Position numbers and translations under genes: made by a program. This document shows, one piece after another, positions 1 through 8,853 of a stretch of 30,102 bases of DNA (position 1 is the first letter of the stretch; the number at the start of each line of letters is the position of its first letter). Origin of the DNA: Alphaproteobacteria bacterium (GTDB lineage Bacteria; Pseudomonadota; Alphaproteobacteria; Sphingomonadales; Sphingomonadaceae); contig VBAE01000208.1 in NCBI GenBank assembly GCA_005882415.1, positions 1 through 30,102 of the forward strand, read 5' to 3'. A model generated the notes under the pieces. That model saw only the letters and a list, made by a program, of their open reading frames with translations. It did no database searches and had not been told where the DNA came from.

Positions 1-140
1 TCGACCACGCCCTCGATCGGATAGCCCATCTTCTCGGGGCGCTCGGCATGGAAGATCTCGCCGGTGACGATCGTTGCGCCGAGCGCGAGGATGCCTCCTG
101 CAAGCACCCAGCCAGCAATCGTGTTGGTGCGATTGTCCAT
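1..140 (-). CDS. Membrane-anchored c-type cytochrome, N-terminal fragment
   Basis: Only the first 46 codons are in the window; the rest lies beyond base 1. The ATG is at 138-140. The visible peptide has a short polar start, a hydrophobic segment at about residues 8-27 (AGWVLAGGILALGATIVTG) and then a polar stretch containing ERPEKMGYPIEG. In sphingomonads this N-terminus belongs to a small cytochrome c552/c2-type protein with an uncleaved membrane anchor, which carries electrons to the terminal oxidase at the periplasmic face. The CXXCH haem site is not visible here, so the call rests on recognising the N-terminus. The gene lies downstream of nudC on the same strand with a 93-base gap. Confidence 0.7.
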   Translation of the reverse strand, partial: MDNRTNTIAGWVLAGGILALGATIVTGEIFHAERPEKMGYPIEGVV

Positions 141-233
141 TGCCCTGTCAGACCTCCGGGAACGCGCGGACGCGCGAGAAGTGTGGAAATTCGGGAGCCC
201 CTTTAGGCGGGGCGCTTCGCCGGGGCAAGACGC

Positions 234-1118
234 TCAAGCGCCCTCGCCCGCCCACCAGGCGAGCAGGCTGTGCGCGATCGCGAAGGGCGGCGGGGCCAGG
301 AAAGGCGCTCCGGGCTCTCCGGCGAGGGCGGCGCGGACGCCTTCGCGGTCGACCCATTTGGCGTCGTCGAGCTCGGTGCGGTCGATGATTAGCGCATCGG
401 AATCCGCTTCGGCGACGCAGGCGATCATCAATTGGCCGGGGAAGGGCCAGGGCTGGCTTGCGACGTAGCGGACGTTCGAAACTCGGATGCCGGCTTCCTC
501 GTGAAGCTCGCGCGCGACCGCTTCCTCGATCGATTCCCCGGGCTCGACGAAGCCGGCGAGTGCGGAATAGCGGCCGGCGGGATATTGCGGCTGGCGGCCG
601 AGGAGGACCCGGCCCTGATGCTCGGCGATCATGATCACGACCGGATCGACTCGCGGGAAATGATCGAGGCCGCAATTGGTGCAGCGGCGGCCCCAGCCGG
701 CGCGGAAAACCTCGGTGGAATGGCCGCAGCGGCCGCAGAAATTGTGGCGGTTGTGCCATTCGATTAGGCTTCGGGCGGCGCCCCACAGCGCGGCGTCCTC
801 GGGCGCCATCGAGCCTAAGATGCCGAAGATGGCCCAGGCGCGCTGACCGCCTTCAATCCGGCGGAGCGGGGCGAAGAGAGGCGTTTCGCCGGCGAGGCCG
901 AGGAAGATGAGATCGGCCTCGTCCTCGATCTCGGCGAGCGAGCCCCAGGCGAGGCGGCCGGTTTCGTCCAGCTCGGGATCGAGGGCGGCGAGGCGGAGGA
1001 GGCGGGCGGAGAGGCTCGAGGCGAGCTCCGCGATGCGGGACTCGTCGAGGCGGTGGCGGTCGGCCCGGTCGATTCCGGACCCGGTGAAGCCGATCCTCAT
1101 AAGTCGTTGTTCCGCCAT
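234..1118 (-). CDS. nudC: NADH pyrophosphatase / NAD-cap hydrolase, Nudix family
   Basis: A 294-residue cytoplasmic Nudix hydrolase that splits NAD(H) into NMN(H) and AMP; NudC enzymes also remove NAD caps from RNA. A four-cysteine zinc ribbon is visible (C128, C131, C146, C149). It is followed by a complete Nudix box at residues 189-211 (G189, E195, then REL and EEAG) and the NudC subgroup signature SQPWPFP at 221-227. The signature here continues GQLM, so the Ser usual two places after the last Pro is Gln. The ATG at 1116-1118 has GAGGA just upstream and lies inside the end of mutY. A second ATG at 1098-1100 forms a 4-base ATGA overlap with the mutY stop and is an alternative start. Either way it is co-transcribed with mutY. 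Confidence 0.93.
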   Translation of the reverse strand: MAEQRLMRIGFTGSGIDRADRHRLDESRIAELASSLSARLLRLAALDPELDETGRLAWGSLAEIEDEADLIFLGLAGETPLFAPLRRIEGGQRAWAIFGILGSMAPEDAALWGAARSLIEWHNRHNFCGRCGHSTEVFRAGWGRRCTNCGLDHFPRVDPVVIMIAEHQGRVLLGRQPQYPAGRYSALAGFVEPGESIEEAVARELHEEAGIRVSNVRYVASQPWPFPGQLMIACVAEADSDALIIDRTELDDAKWVDREGVRAALAGEPGAPFLAPPPFAIAHSLLAWWAGEGA

Positions 1119-2119
1119 GATATTCCTCGCTCCGCGGCACGGGCGAAGACAGTTGGGAGGCCGGCCTCCTCGATGCGGTCGACCGGCCACCAGATGCCGT
1201 CGTGGCGGATCTCGGACGAGGCGCAGCGGACGCTGAGATTGAGCGCGAAATGGGTGAAGACATGGTCGATCGCGCCGGCGTCGCGCCATTCGGCCTCGGC
1301 CGGCGCCTCGCCGCCGCCGCGCCAGTCGCAGGTCGGGAGCGCCAGCATGCCTCCGAGCAGCCCTTTGGCGGGGCGGCGGACGAGGAGAACCTCGCCGTCA
1401 TGTTCCAGCCACCAGGCGGTTCCGGTCCGCCGCGGCTTGGCGGCCTTGGGGGATTTCACCGGGTAACGCTCCGGCTCCCCCGCCGCCAGCGCGAGGCAGA
1501 GGTGCGAGAGCGGACATCTGCCGCAATCGGGGCTGCGCGGCGTGCAGATGGCTGAGCCGAGGTCCATCAGCGCCTGGGCGAAATCGCCGCTCGCTTCGCC
1601 CGGGGTAATCGATTCGGCGAGGGCGTAGAGCCGCTCGCGGGCGCCGGGCAGAGGCTCCTCGACTGCGAACAGGCGGGAGACGACTCGCTCGACATTGGCG
1701 TCGACGACCACTGCCCGCCGGCCGAAGGCGATCGAGGCGATTGCTGCGGCGGTGTAGCGGCCGATGCCCGGGAGCCGGCGCAATTCCTCCTCGGTCGAGG
1801 GGAAGGCGCCTCCATGTTCCTCGGTCACCACCCTTGCGCAGGCGATCAGGTTGCGGGCTCGGGCATAGTAGCCGAGGCCCGCCCAGGCCGACATCACCTC
1901 CGATTCCGGAGCCTCGGCGAGCGCCTCGACATCGGGCCAGCGAATCGTGAACCGCTCGAAATAGGGCTTCACCGCGGCGACGGTGGTCTGCTGGAGCATG
2001 ACCTCGGACAGCCAGACTCGGTACGGATCGGGCTGCTCGGGGCCTTCGGACCGCCATGGAAGCCGCCGCTTATCCACAGCATACCATCCAAGCAGGGCAT
2101 TTGATGCATCGACTGACAT
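1097..2119 (-). CDS. mutY: Adenine DNA glycosylase MutY
   Basis: A 340-residue base-excision repair enzyme that removes adenine mispaired with 8-oxoguanine. N-terminal LPWR (20-23) is followed by SEVMLQQT (38-45) with the catalytic Glu39. A helix-hairpin-helix runs around LPGIGRYTAAAI (116-127), and the second catalytic Asp is D140 in VVVDANV. The [4Fe-4S] loop has the exact spacing C192-x6-C199-x2-C202-x5-C208. The C-terminal third is the Nudix-like 8-oxoG recognition domain, with WWLEHDGEVLLVRRP. An upstream in-frame extension to 2278 was rejected because it is Arg/Pro/Ser-rich and unlike the family. The gene is divergent from dciA with only 26 bases between starts, so the two promoters must overlap or lie inside the opposite gene. 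Confidence 0.95.
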   Translation of the reverse strand: MSVDASNALLGWYAVDKRRLPWRSEGPEQPDPYRVWLSEVMLQQTTVAAVKPYFERFTIRWPDVEALAEAPESEVMSAWAGLGYYARARNLIACARVVTEEHGGAFPSTEEELRRLPGIGRYTAAAIASIAFGRRAVVVDANVERVVSRLFAVEEPLPGARERLYALAESITPGEASGDFAQALMDLGSAICTPRSPDCGRCPLSHLCLALAAGEPERYPVKSPKAAKPRRTGTAWWLEHDGEVLLVRRPAKGLLGGMLALPTCDWRGGGEAPAEAEWRDAGAIDHVFTHFALNLSVRCASSEIRHDGIWWPVDRIEEAGLPTVFARAAERGISWRNNDL

Positions 2120-2145
2120 GGCCCGCCTATGCCATGGTCCGGGGC

Positions 2146-2709
2146 ATGGCGAAATCCGGCGGGAAGACGAAAAACACCGAGGAGCCGAGGCGCTCGAACC
2201 GCGCCCGTGCGCTCTCGGACATCGTGCCCGACGTCGGCCGCGCCGCCTTCCGCCGCTTCGGATTCGTCCAGTCGTCAATCGTCAGCCGCTGGCGCGAGAT
2301 CGTCGGCGACCGTTATGCTGGCGTCTCCTCGCCCGAATCGATCCGATTCCCGCCCGGCAAGCGTTCCGACGGGGTGCTGACCCTGGTCGTCGAGGGCGCG
2401 CACGCGCCGATGATGCAGCATGTCGCGCCGGCGATCGTCGAGCGGGTCAACCGCTTCTTCGGCTATCCGGCGGTCGACCGGGTCGCGATCCGGCAGGGTA
2501 TTGTTCAGGTTGCCAGGACTAAGGCGCGGACCGCGCCGCCGTCGCTGAGGCCGATCCCGACCGAACTCGGCGACAGCCTTCGCGACGTCGGCGACCCGGA
2601 GCTTCGCGCCTGCCTCGAGGCGCTGGCCCGGTCGGTTGCGGCGGCAGAGGCGCCGGCAGTTTCACTATCGATCCCCATCGTGGGCCGAATTGGAGAAAGA
2701 CGGAAATGA
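2146..2709 (+). CDS. dciA: DciA-type replicative helicase loader (DUF721)
   Basis: A 187-residue protein of the DUF721/DciA family, which assists loading of the DnaB replicative helicase in bacteria lacking DnaC or DnaI. The domain covers about residues 20-120: LSDIVPDVGRAAFRRFGF, then W49-x-x-IVG (WREIVG), a beta-rich stretch with LTLVVEGAHA, and a predicted helix with IVERVNRFFGY. The C-terminal third is less conserved and low in motifs. The ATG at 2146 gives MAKSGG; an ATG four codons earlier (2134) is possible and neither has a strong ribosome binding site. It is first in the plus-strand run and overlaps the next gene by ATGA. The mutY/dciA/DsbA/smc order is a common alphaproteobacterial arrangement. 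Confidence 0.85.
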   Translation: MAKSGGKTKNTEEPRRSNRARALSDIVPDVGRAAFRRFGFVQSSIVSRWREIVGDRYAGVSSPESIRFPPGKRSDGVLTLVVEGAHAPMMQHVAPAIVERVNRFFGYPAVDRVAIRQGIVQVARTKARTAPPSLRPIPTELGDSLRDVGDPELRACLEALARSVAAAEAPAVSLSIPIVGRIGERRK

Positions 2710-3446
2710 AGCGACTGATCGGCACCGCCGCGCTCGCGCTGATGATCGCCGGCTGCGGCGGCAGCGGCGACAATAGCCAGAGCGCCGCTGCGAGCGGCAA
2801 CGTGGCGCTCACCAACGTCCCACCGCCCGCGGGCACCCAGTGGACCGACGTGGTGGAGAAGACCGCCGAGGGGGGTTTCCGGATGGGGAATCCCAACGCC
2901 AAGGTGAAGCTCATCGAGTTCGGATCGCGAAGCTGCCCGCATTGCGCGAAATTCGACGAGGATTCGGGCGCGCTCAGGACCAAATATGTCGCCAGCGGCA
3001 GCGTCAGCTACGAATTCCGCGACTTCATGATCCACCCGCAGGACCCGGCGGCGGCGGTGCTCGGCCAGTGCGGCGGGCCGCAGCCCTTCTTCGCGATGCT
3101 CGACCAGATGTTCGCCGACCAGCCCAACAGCTTCGCTCGGCTGGACAAGCTCCCGCCCGACGCCAGCGCGCAGATCCAGGGCAAGTCGGCTCCGGAGCTG
3201 GTCGCCTGGTGGGCGGAGAATGCGGGCTATCTCGACTTCGTCAAGCAGCGCGGCATTTCGGAGGAGAAGGCGCGGTCCTGCCTCGCCGACCAGAAGGGGC
3301 TCGAAGCCCTGGTCGCGGGGAACCAGCGCGACACCGCCCAGTACAATATCAGCGGCACGCCGACCTTCGTCGTCAACGGCAAGACGGTCGACGGGGTCAA
3401 CGACTGGGCGGGCCTCGAGCCGGTGCTGAAGGGCGCGCTGCAGTGA
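2706..3446 (+). CDS. DsbA-like thioredoxin-fold lipoprotein
   Basis: A 246-residue secreted thiol oxidoreductase of the DsbA/thioredoxin_4 group. The N-terminus is a lipoprotein signal with lipobox IAGC, so Cys17 should be acylated and the protein membrane-tethered in the periplasm. A low-complexity Ser/Ala/Gly linker follows. The redox motif is C77-P-H-C80, and the cis-proline loop is GTPTF (217-221, P219). Two further cysteines, C122 and C192, could form a second disulfide. ATGA overlap with dciA and GTGA overlap with the next gene indicate translational coupling. It is clearly paralogous to its downstream neighbour: both carry EGGFRMGNPNA just before the active site. The substrate cannot be told from sequence. 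Confidence 0.9.
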   Translation: MKRLIGTAALALMIAGCGGSGDNSQSAAASGNVALTNVPPPAGTQWTDVVEKTAEGGFRMGNPNAKVKLIEFGSRSCPHCAKFDEDSGALRTKYVASGSVSYEFRDFMIHPQDPAAAVLGQCGGPQPFFAMLDQMFADQPNSFARLDKLPPDASAQIQGKSAPELVAWWAENAGYLDFVKQRGISEEKARSCLADQKGLEALVAGNQRDTAQYNISGTPTFVVNGKTVDGVNDWAGLEPVLKGALQ

Positions 3447-4165
3447 CGCCCCGCCGCTTCCTGGCGGCGGCGGCGGTGACCGTTCTCGCCGCGGCGGCGA
3501 CGGCCGCTCCGGTCAAGCACAAGGCACCGATCCACCGCGCCAAGGCACCGGTCGCCAGGGACTGGAGCCGGACCGTCCTGGTGACGCCCGAGGGCGGCTT
3601 CCGCATGGGCAATCCCAACGCCAGGGTGAAGCTGGTCGAATATGGGTCCCTCACCTGCCCCCACTGCGCGCATTTCTCTGAGACCGGCACGCCGGCCCTG
3701 GTTGCCCAATATGTGAAGACGGGGAAGGTCAGCTACGAATATCGCAACTTCATCCTGAACGGGATCGACGCCGCAGCCGTGCTGCTCGCGCGCTGCGCGG
3801 GGCCGGCGCACTATTTCCCCTTCGTGGAGCAGGCTTACGCCACCCAGAAGGAATGGGTCGGCAGGGTCGGCGCCCTCAGCGCTGCCCAGAAGGCGGAGCT
3901 GACGGCGCTCCCGGAAGGCCAGCGGCTCGGCAAGGTCGCCGATTTCGCCGGGCTCTACACGCTGGCCGCCCGCCACGGCATCACGCCCGCGCGGGGCAAG
4001 CAGTGCGTCGGCGACACGGCGGCGCTCGAGCGGCTCGGCAAGATGTACGAAGCCGCCTCTGCGCTGGGCGTGCAGGGCACGCCGACCTTCTTCGTCAACG
4101 GGAGCAGGGCCGACACCAACGAATGGACCGGACTCGAACCTTTGATCCGGCAGGCGGGAGGATAG
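3443..4165 (+). CDS. DsbA-like periplasmic thiol oxidoreductase (tandem paralogue)
   Basis: A 240-residue thioredoxin-fold protein starting at a GTG that overlaps the previous stop (GTGA). It has a Sec signal peptide (RR near the start, then an Ala/Val-rich core to about residue 22) and no lipobox, so unlike its paralogue it should be soluble in the periplasm. The active site is C72-P-H-C75 in EYGSLTCPHCAHF, and the cis-proline loop is GTPTFF near residue 220. Two extra cysteines occur in RCAGP and KQCVGD. The two genes look like an old tandem duplication that split into a tethered and a soluble form. It ends 28 bases before smc. Confidence 0.9.
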   Translation: MTPRRFLAAAAVTVLAAAATAAPVKHKAPIHRAKAPVARDWSRTVLVTPEGGFRMGNPNARVKLVEYGSLTCPHCAHFSETGTPALVAQYVKTGKVSYEYRNFILNGIDAAAVLLARCAGPAHYFPFVEQAYATQKEWVGRVGALSAAQKAELTALPEGQRLGKVADFAGLYTLAARHGITPARGKQCVGDTAALERLGKMYEAASALGVQGTPTFFVNGSRADTNEWTGLEPLIRQAGG

Positions 4166-4193
4166 GGGCAGCGATGCGCTCGGGGGGGCCGCC

Positions 4194-7100
4194 ATGCAGA
4201 TAAAGCGGCTGAAGCTGACCGGCTTCAAGAGCTTCGTCGAGCCTGCCGAGCTGCGCATCGAACCGGGCCTCACCGGCGTCGTCGGCCCCAATGGCTGCGG
4301 CAAATCCAACGTATTGGAAGCGATCCGCTGGGTGATGGGGGAATCCTCGCCCAAGTCGATGCGCGGCGCGGGGATGGACGACGTGATCTTCGCCGGCACC
4401 GCCTCGCGGCCGGCACGCGACTTCGCCGAAGTGTCGCTGCTGGTCGAGCGGCCGGCGGAGGATATTGCAGGCGACATCGCGATCGCGCCGCAGGGCGATG
4501 TCGAGATCACCAGGCGGATCGAGCGGGGGGCGGGTTCCGCTTATCGGCTTAACGGACGCGACGTGCGGGCGAAGGACGTGGCGCTGCTGTTTGCGGACGC
4601 CGCGACGGGGGCCCACTCCCCGGCTTTGGTCAGCCAGGGCAAGATCAGCCAGGTCATCGCCGCCAAGCCGACAGAGCGGCGGGCGATGCTGGAAGAAGCC
4701 GCCGGAATCGCGGGCCTCCATGTGCGCCGCAAGGACGCCGAGCAGAAATTGCGCGCCGCCGAGGCCAATCTCACCCGGCTGGACGAAGTGCTCGGCGACA
4801 TGGAGAATCGCGCCGGGGCGCTTCGCCGCCAGGCCAAGGCGGCCGAGCGCTACCGGCGGCTTTCCGACCAGATCAGGATTGCGGAAGGGCGGCTGATCTT
4901 CGCCCGCTGGCGGGAGGCGGCGGCGGCGGCCGATGCTGCGAAAAAGGAAGCGGAAGCGGCGGTGGCCGCGGTCGACCGGGCGGCGGAGGCGCAGCGCATT
5001 GCGGCGGCCCAGCAGACCGGCGCCGCGACCGCGCTGGCCGATCTGAGGTCGCAGGCGCAGTCGGCGCGGGAGAAGGCGACTTCGCTCGCCCATATGCTGA
5101 CCACCTTGAAGGCGGAGCGCGAGACGGTGGCGCGGCGGATCGCCGAGCTCTCCTCGCGGCGGACGACCCTGCTCGCCGACCGGGCGCGCGAGGCGGCGCT
5201 CGGCGAGGATGCGCAGGCGGCGCTCGCCCGGCTGGAGCAGGAGGGGCGCGACATCGCCGCCCGGATCGCGGCGGCTGAAGCGGGCAAGGCGACGATCGAC
5301 ATCCGAACCGTCGAGCGCGAGGATTCCGCCCGCAAGGCCGAGGCCGAGCTCGGCCAGGCGCGGGCGGTGCAGGCGGCCGAGCAGGCCGAGGCGCGGGTCG
5401 CCGAGGCTGCGCTGGAAGCGGCTCGGGCGAAGCTCGCTCGGGCGGAAGCGGAGGCCGAGCGGCTTCGCCAGCAAATGGCCGGGCTCGGCGATCCGGCGCC
5501 GCTGCTCCAGTCGCTGGCGGCGGCAGGGCAGAGGCGCGAGGAGGCGGAGCGGCGGCTGGCCGCGGCGTCGGAAGCCATTACGTCCGCCGAGGCGCGGCGC
5601 CAGCAATCGGCGGGGCTGCGCGATTCGGCGGAGAGCGAAGGCTCCTCCGCCCGGGCTGCTCTGGCCGCGCTGGAGGCCGAGGCGCGGGCGCTGGCCAAGG
5701 CGATCGAGGGCAGCTCCGGCGACCGGGCGATCCATCATCTCAAGGCCGAGCCGGGGTTCGAGCGCGCGCTTGCCGCCGCGCTCGGCGACGATCTCGAGGC
5801 TGCGCTCGGCGGGGAGGGGCCGCGGCGCTGGGCTGGGGCGGAGCTCGACGGGAAGGACCCGCCGCTTCCCGCGGGGTGCGTCCCGCTCGCCGACCATGTC
5901 CAGGCGCCGGCGGCGCTGGCGCGGCGGCTGGCGCAGATCGGAGTGGTCGGGGAGGATGACGGCGCGCGGCTCGCCGCGGGGCAAAGGATCGTCACCCGCG
6001 ACGGGCGGCTGAGACGCTGGGACGGCTATGTCGCCATCGGAGTCGGCGCCGCGGCGGCCGAGCGGCTGATCCGGGTCAACCGGCTGGCCGAGATCGAAGG
6101 TTCGCTACCCGCCGCGCGTGCGTCGGTGGAAGAGGCGCAGGGGCGGATCGCCTCCGCGCTCGCCGAGATGCAGTCGGCGCGCGAGCGGGCCGACGCCGCC
6201 CGCCGCGCCGAAGCGGAGGCGACGGCCGCCATCCGCCAGGCGGGGCGCGAGGAGGATGGCGCCAGGGTCGAGATGGAGCGGCTGGAGGTGCGGCGGACCA
6301 GCCTCAGCGAGCGGATCGAGCAGGCAGAGCAGGACGTCGCCGAGGCGGAAGCGGCGCATCTCGCCGCCCGCGATGTCGTCGCCGCGCTTCCCGATGCCGC
6401 TGCGACCGCCGCGACGGTGGCGAGGCTCCGCCAGGTCGCCGAGGTTGCACAGCAGGCTTTGGCCGAAGTGCGTGCCGAAGCTGCTACCCACGCCCGGGCG
6501 GTCAGCGCCGACCGGCAGCGGGTCGAGGCGGCGAGGAAAGAGAGCGCCGACTGGACGGTGCGCGCCGCCGAGGCCGAGAAGCGCCGCGCCGACATGGGCC
6601 GGCGGATCGAGGAGGCCGAGGAGGAAGCCGAGCGGCTGAAGGACGCGCCGGAGGAGATCGCTCGGCGGATCGACCTACTCGGCGCCGAATCTTCCGCCGC
6701 CAGCGAGAACGCCGATGCCGCAGTTCGCGCGGAGCGCGAGGGCGAGGCGAAGCTGCGCGAGGCGCGGGCCGGCGCGGTCGCACGGCATGAGAATCAGGGG
6801 GGGCGGCGGATCGAGATGGGGCGGATCGCCGGCGAGCGGTTCGAATGCCCGCCGCCTCTGCTGCCCGAGAAGCTCGGCTTCGACGATGAAGGCATCGAGG
6901 CTGCGGGCGAGGAATCGGCGCGGCACGAGCGGCTGATGGCGGAGCGCGAGCGGATCGGACCGGTCAACCTCGTCGCCGAGAAGGAGCTGGAGGAGCTCGA
7001 AGCCGGGCGCACCGCAAGCCAGGCCGAGCGCGAAGAGCTGGGCCTCGCGATCAATCGCCTGCGCGGATCGATCGGCAGCCTCAACCGGGAGGGGCGGGCG

Positions 7101-7580
7101 CGCCTTCTCGCCGCCTTCGAGGCGGTCGACCGCCATTTCCGGAGCCTGTTCACCACCTTGTTCGAAGGCGGCCAGGCGCATCTGGAACTGGTCGAATCGG
7201 ACGATCCGCTGGAGGCGGGCCTCGAGATCCTCGCCCAGCCGCCGGGCAAGCGGCTCTCCACGCTGACTTTGCTGTCGGGCGGCGAGCAGGCGCTGACCGC
7301 GGTCGCCCTGATCTTCGCTTTGTTCCTGACCAACCCGGCGCCGATCTGCGTGCTGGACGAAGTCGATGCACCCCTCGACGATGCCAATATCGAGCGCTTC
7401 TGCGACCTCTTGGACCGGATGACCGGCGAGACCGACACGCGCTATCTGATCGTCACCCACAATGCGGTGACGATGAGCCGGATGCACCGCCTGTTCGGCG
7501 TAACGATGATCGAAAAGGGCATCAGCCGCCTGGTCAGCGTCGACCTGGGCAGCGCCGAGAGGCTGCTGGCGGCCGAGTGA
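4194..7580 (+). CDS. smc: Chromosome segregation ATPase SMC
   Basis: A 1128-residue SMC protein, the core of the bacterial condensin that organises and separates chromosomes with ScpA and ScpB. The N-terminal head has FKSF (11-14) and Walker A GPNGCGKSN (31-39). Long Ala/Glu/Arg-rich coiled coils follow, interrupted by a globular hinge at about residues 505-630. The C-terminal head has the ABC signature LSGGEQ (about residue 1027) and Walker B ICVLDEVDAPLDD (about 1052). The length is near the low end for bacterial SMC but all functional parts are present. The ATG gives the expected MQIKRLKLTGFKSF. The stop shares GTGA with the next gene. The alanine-rich coils create very long antisense open frames, which are not genes. 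Confidence 0.97.
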   Translation: MQIKRLKLTGFKSFVEPAELRIEPGLTGVVGPNGCGKSNVLEAIRWVMGESSPKSMRGAGMDDVIFAGTASRPARDFAEVSLLVERPAEDIAGDIAIAPQGDVEITRRIERGAGSAYRLNGRDVRAKDVALLFADAATGAHSPALVSQGKISQVIAAKPTERRAMLEEAAGIAGLHVRRKDAEQKLRAAEANLTRLDEVLGDMENRAGALRRQAKAAERYRRLSDQIRIAEGRLIFARWREAAAAADAAKKEAEAAVAAVDRAAEAQRIAAAQQTGAATALADLRSQAQSAREKATSLAHMLTTLKAERETVARRIAELSSRRTTLLADRAREAALGEDAQAALARLEQEGRDIAARIAAAEAGKATIDIRTVEREDSARKAEAELGQARAVQAAEQAEARVAEAALEAARAKLARAEAEAERLRQQMAGLGDPAPLLQSLAAAGQRREEAERRLAAASEAITSAEARRQQSAGLRDSAESEGSSARAALAALEAEARALAKAIEGSSGDRAIHHLKAEPGFERALAAALGDDLEAALGGEGPRRWAGAELDGKDPPLPAGCVPLADHVQAPAALARRLAQIGVVGEDDGARLAAGQRIVTRDGRLRRWDGYVAIGVGAAAAERLIRVNRLAEIEGSLPAARASVEEAQGRIASALAEMQSARERADAARRAEAEATAAIRQAGREEDGARVEMERLEVRRTSLSERIEQAEQDVAEAEAAHLAARDVVAALPDAAATAATVARLRQVAEVAQQALAEVRAEAATHARAVSADRQRVEAARKESADWTVRAAEAEKRRADMGRRIEEAEEEAERLKDAPEEIARRIDLLGAESSAASENADAAVRAEREGEAKLREARAGAVARHENQGGRRIEMGRIAGERFECPPPLLPEKLGFDDEGIEAAGEESARHERLMAERERIGPVNLVAEKELEELEAGRTASQAEREELGLAINRLRGSIGSLNREGRARLLAAFEAVDRHFRSLFTTLFEGGQAHLELVESDDPLEAGLEILAQPPGKRLSTLTLLSGGEQALTAVALIFALFLTNPAPICVLDEVDAPLDDANIERFCDLLDRMTGETDTRYLIVTHNAVTMSRMHRLFGVTMIEKGISRLVSVDLGSAERLLAAE

Positions 7581-8853
7581 ACGCGCCCTTCACCCCACCC
7601 CACCCGCCGCGCGGGACGGGCCCGGTTCCGGTGTGGATGGGATTCGTCGGCGAGCGGGCGCGGACGGCGGTCTATGGCTGGTCGGAGCGGGCGTTCACCG
7701 CGCCGTTCATCCGGCGAAAGGTGTTTGGCTTCAACGTCCACATGCCGCTCGACCCGGACGACGTGCAGCGGGTGATGCTCGACAATGCGGCCAATTACGT
7801 CAAGCCGACCCTGATCAAGTCGGTGCTCGGCCCGGTGATCGGCGAGGGGCTGCTGACGTCCGACGGGGCGCTGTGGCGGGACCAGAGGCGGATCGTCGCG
7901 GCCAATTTCGCTCCGGCGGCGGTGGACGTGGCGATGCCCGCCTTCGCCCGGGCAGCGGGCGCTGCGATGGCCGAGTGGCGGTCGGGGCCTGTCGACATGG
8001 CGGTGCAGGCAACCCGGACGACGATGCGGATCATCGCCGATACGTTGTTCGCGGGCGACCCGCGGCTGACCGCCGAGGAGCCGATGCGGCATATCGCGGC
8101 GGCGCTGGAGGGGATCAGCGAGGCTCGGCTGCAGGCGATCCTGGGGCTCCCGCGCCTGCCGCTGAGCCGCAAGGGCCGGGCCGGGCGCAAGGGGCAGATC
8201 TACCTTCGCGATACTTTGACCGGTTCGACGCGGACCGGGCGCGGGCGCTTGCGGTGGACAATGCGGCGACCTTCTACCTCGCCGGGCATGAGACGACGGC
8301 CAATGCGCTGAGCTGGACGCTGTTCCTGCTGTCCGAGCAACAGGCGCTTCAGGACGCGATGGCGGCCGAGGCGCGGGCGGCGCTCAGCGTCGGCGCGGAC
8401 GATCCGGACCTGCCCGAGCGGCTGCCGCGCTTGAAAGCCGTGCTCGACGAATCGCTTCGCCTCTACCCGCCGGCACCGCGCTTCGACCGGCAGGCGGTGG
8501 CGGCGGACCGGCTGGGCGGGCAGGACATCCTTCCCGGCGATATCGTCTCGGTCTGGCCGTGGCTGCTGCACCGGCACAAGGCGCTTTGGGACGATCCGGA
8601 CGTGTTCGATCCTGAGCGCTTCCTGGACGGCGGGCGGCCTCGGCATCGGTTCCAGTATCTCCCCTTCGGCGGCGGCCCGCGGGTGTGCGTCGGGGCGCGG
8701 TTCGCGACGGCCGAGGCGCTGACGATCCTGGCGCACTGGCTCGCCGCCTGGCGGTTCGCGCCGGTGCGGGGGCGGGAGGTTCGGGTGCATGGGCTCGTGA
8801 CGCTCCGGCCTGCGGGCGGCCTGCCGCTGGTGCTTTCGCCGAGGGCGGCATGA
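7577..8853 (+). pseudogene. Cytochrome P450, frameshifted and probably internally deleted
   Basis: Two reading frames together encode one P450. From the GTG at 7577 (GTGA overlap with smc), frame A encodes the N-terminal part, including the C-helix haem-contact WRDQRR, up to about YLRDTL near 8217. Frame A then runs out of family and stops at 8309-8311. From about 8206-8225 to the TGA at 8851-8853, frame B encodes the I-helix AGHETT, the K-helix ESLR and the haem loop FGGGPRVCVG around the cysteine ligand. The span is 1277 bases, so it is one base short of a whole number of codons. From memory of sphingomonad relatives, about 30 residues usually separate the YLR and AVDNAATFYLAGHETT blocks, so an out-of-frame deletion of about 80-95 bases seems more likely than a single lost base. 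As written no functional haem protein is made. Assembly error has to be excluded. Confidence 0.85.

Noticed and set aside
2120..2278. N-terminal extension of MutY upstream of 2119
   Set aside because: The extra residues are Arg/Ser/Pro-rich, overlap dciA on the other strand and are absent from the family.
2840..3442. Frame overlapping the first DsbA-like gene that reads through into the second
   Set aside because: The part before 3443 is Arg/Gly-rich out-of-frame translation of the first gene; the real second gene starts at the GTG at 3443, where the signal peptide begins.
3227..4510. 427-codon frame opposite the DsbA-like genes and smc start
   Set aside because: Antisense to three well-supported genes and without recognisable domains.
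4095..5984. Open frame of 629 codons opposite smc
   Set aside because: Mirror of the Ala/Glu/Arg coiled-coil codons of smc; no plausible domain.
8685..8849. Earlier start for the isonitrile hydratase gene
   Set aside because: The upstream extension overlaps the P450 haem-loop coding region in another frame and is low-complexity; the ATG at 8850 gives the family N-terminus and an ATGA junction.
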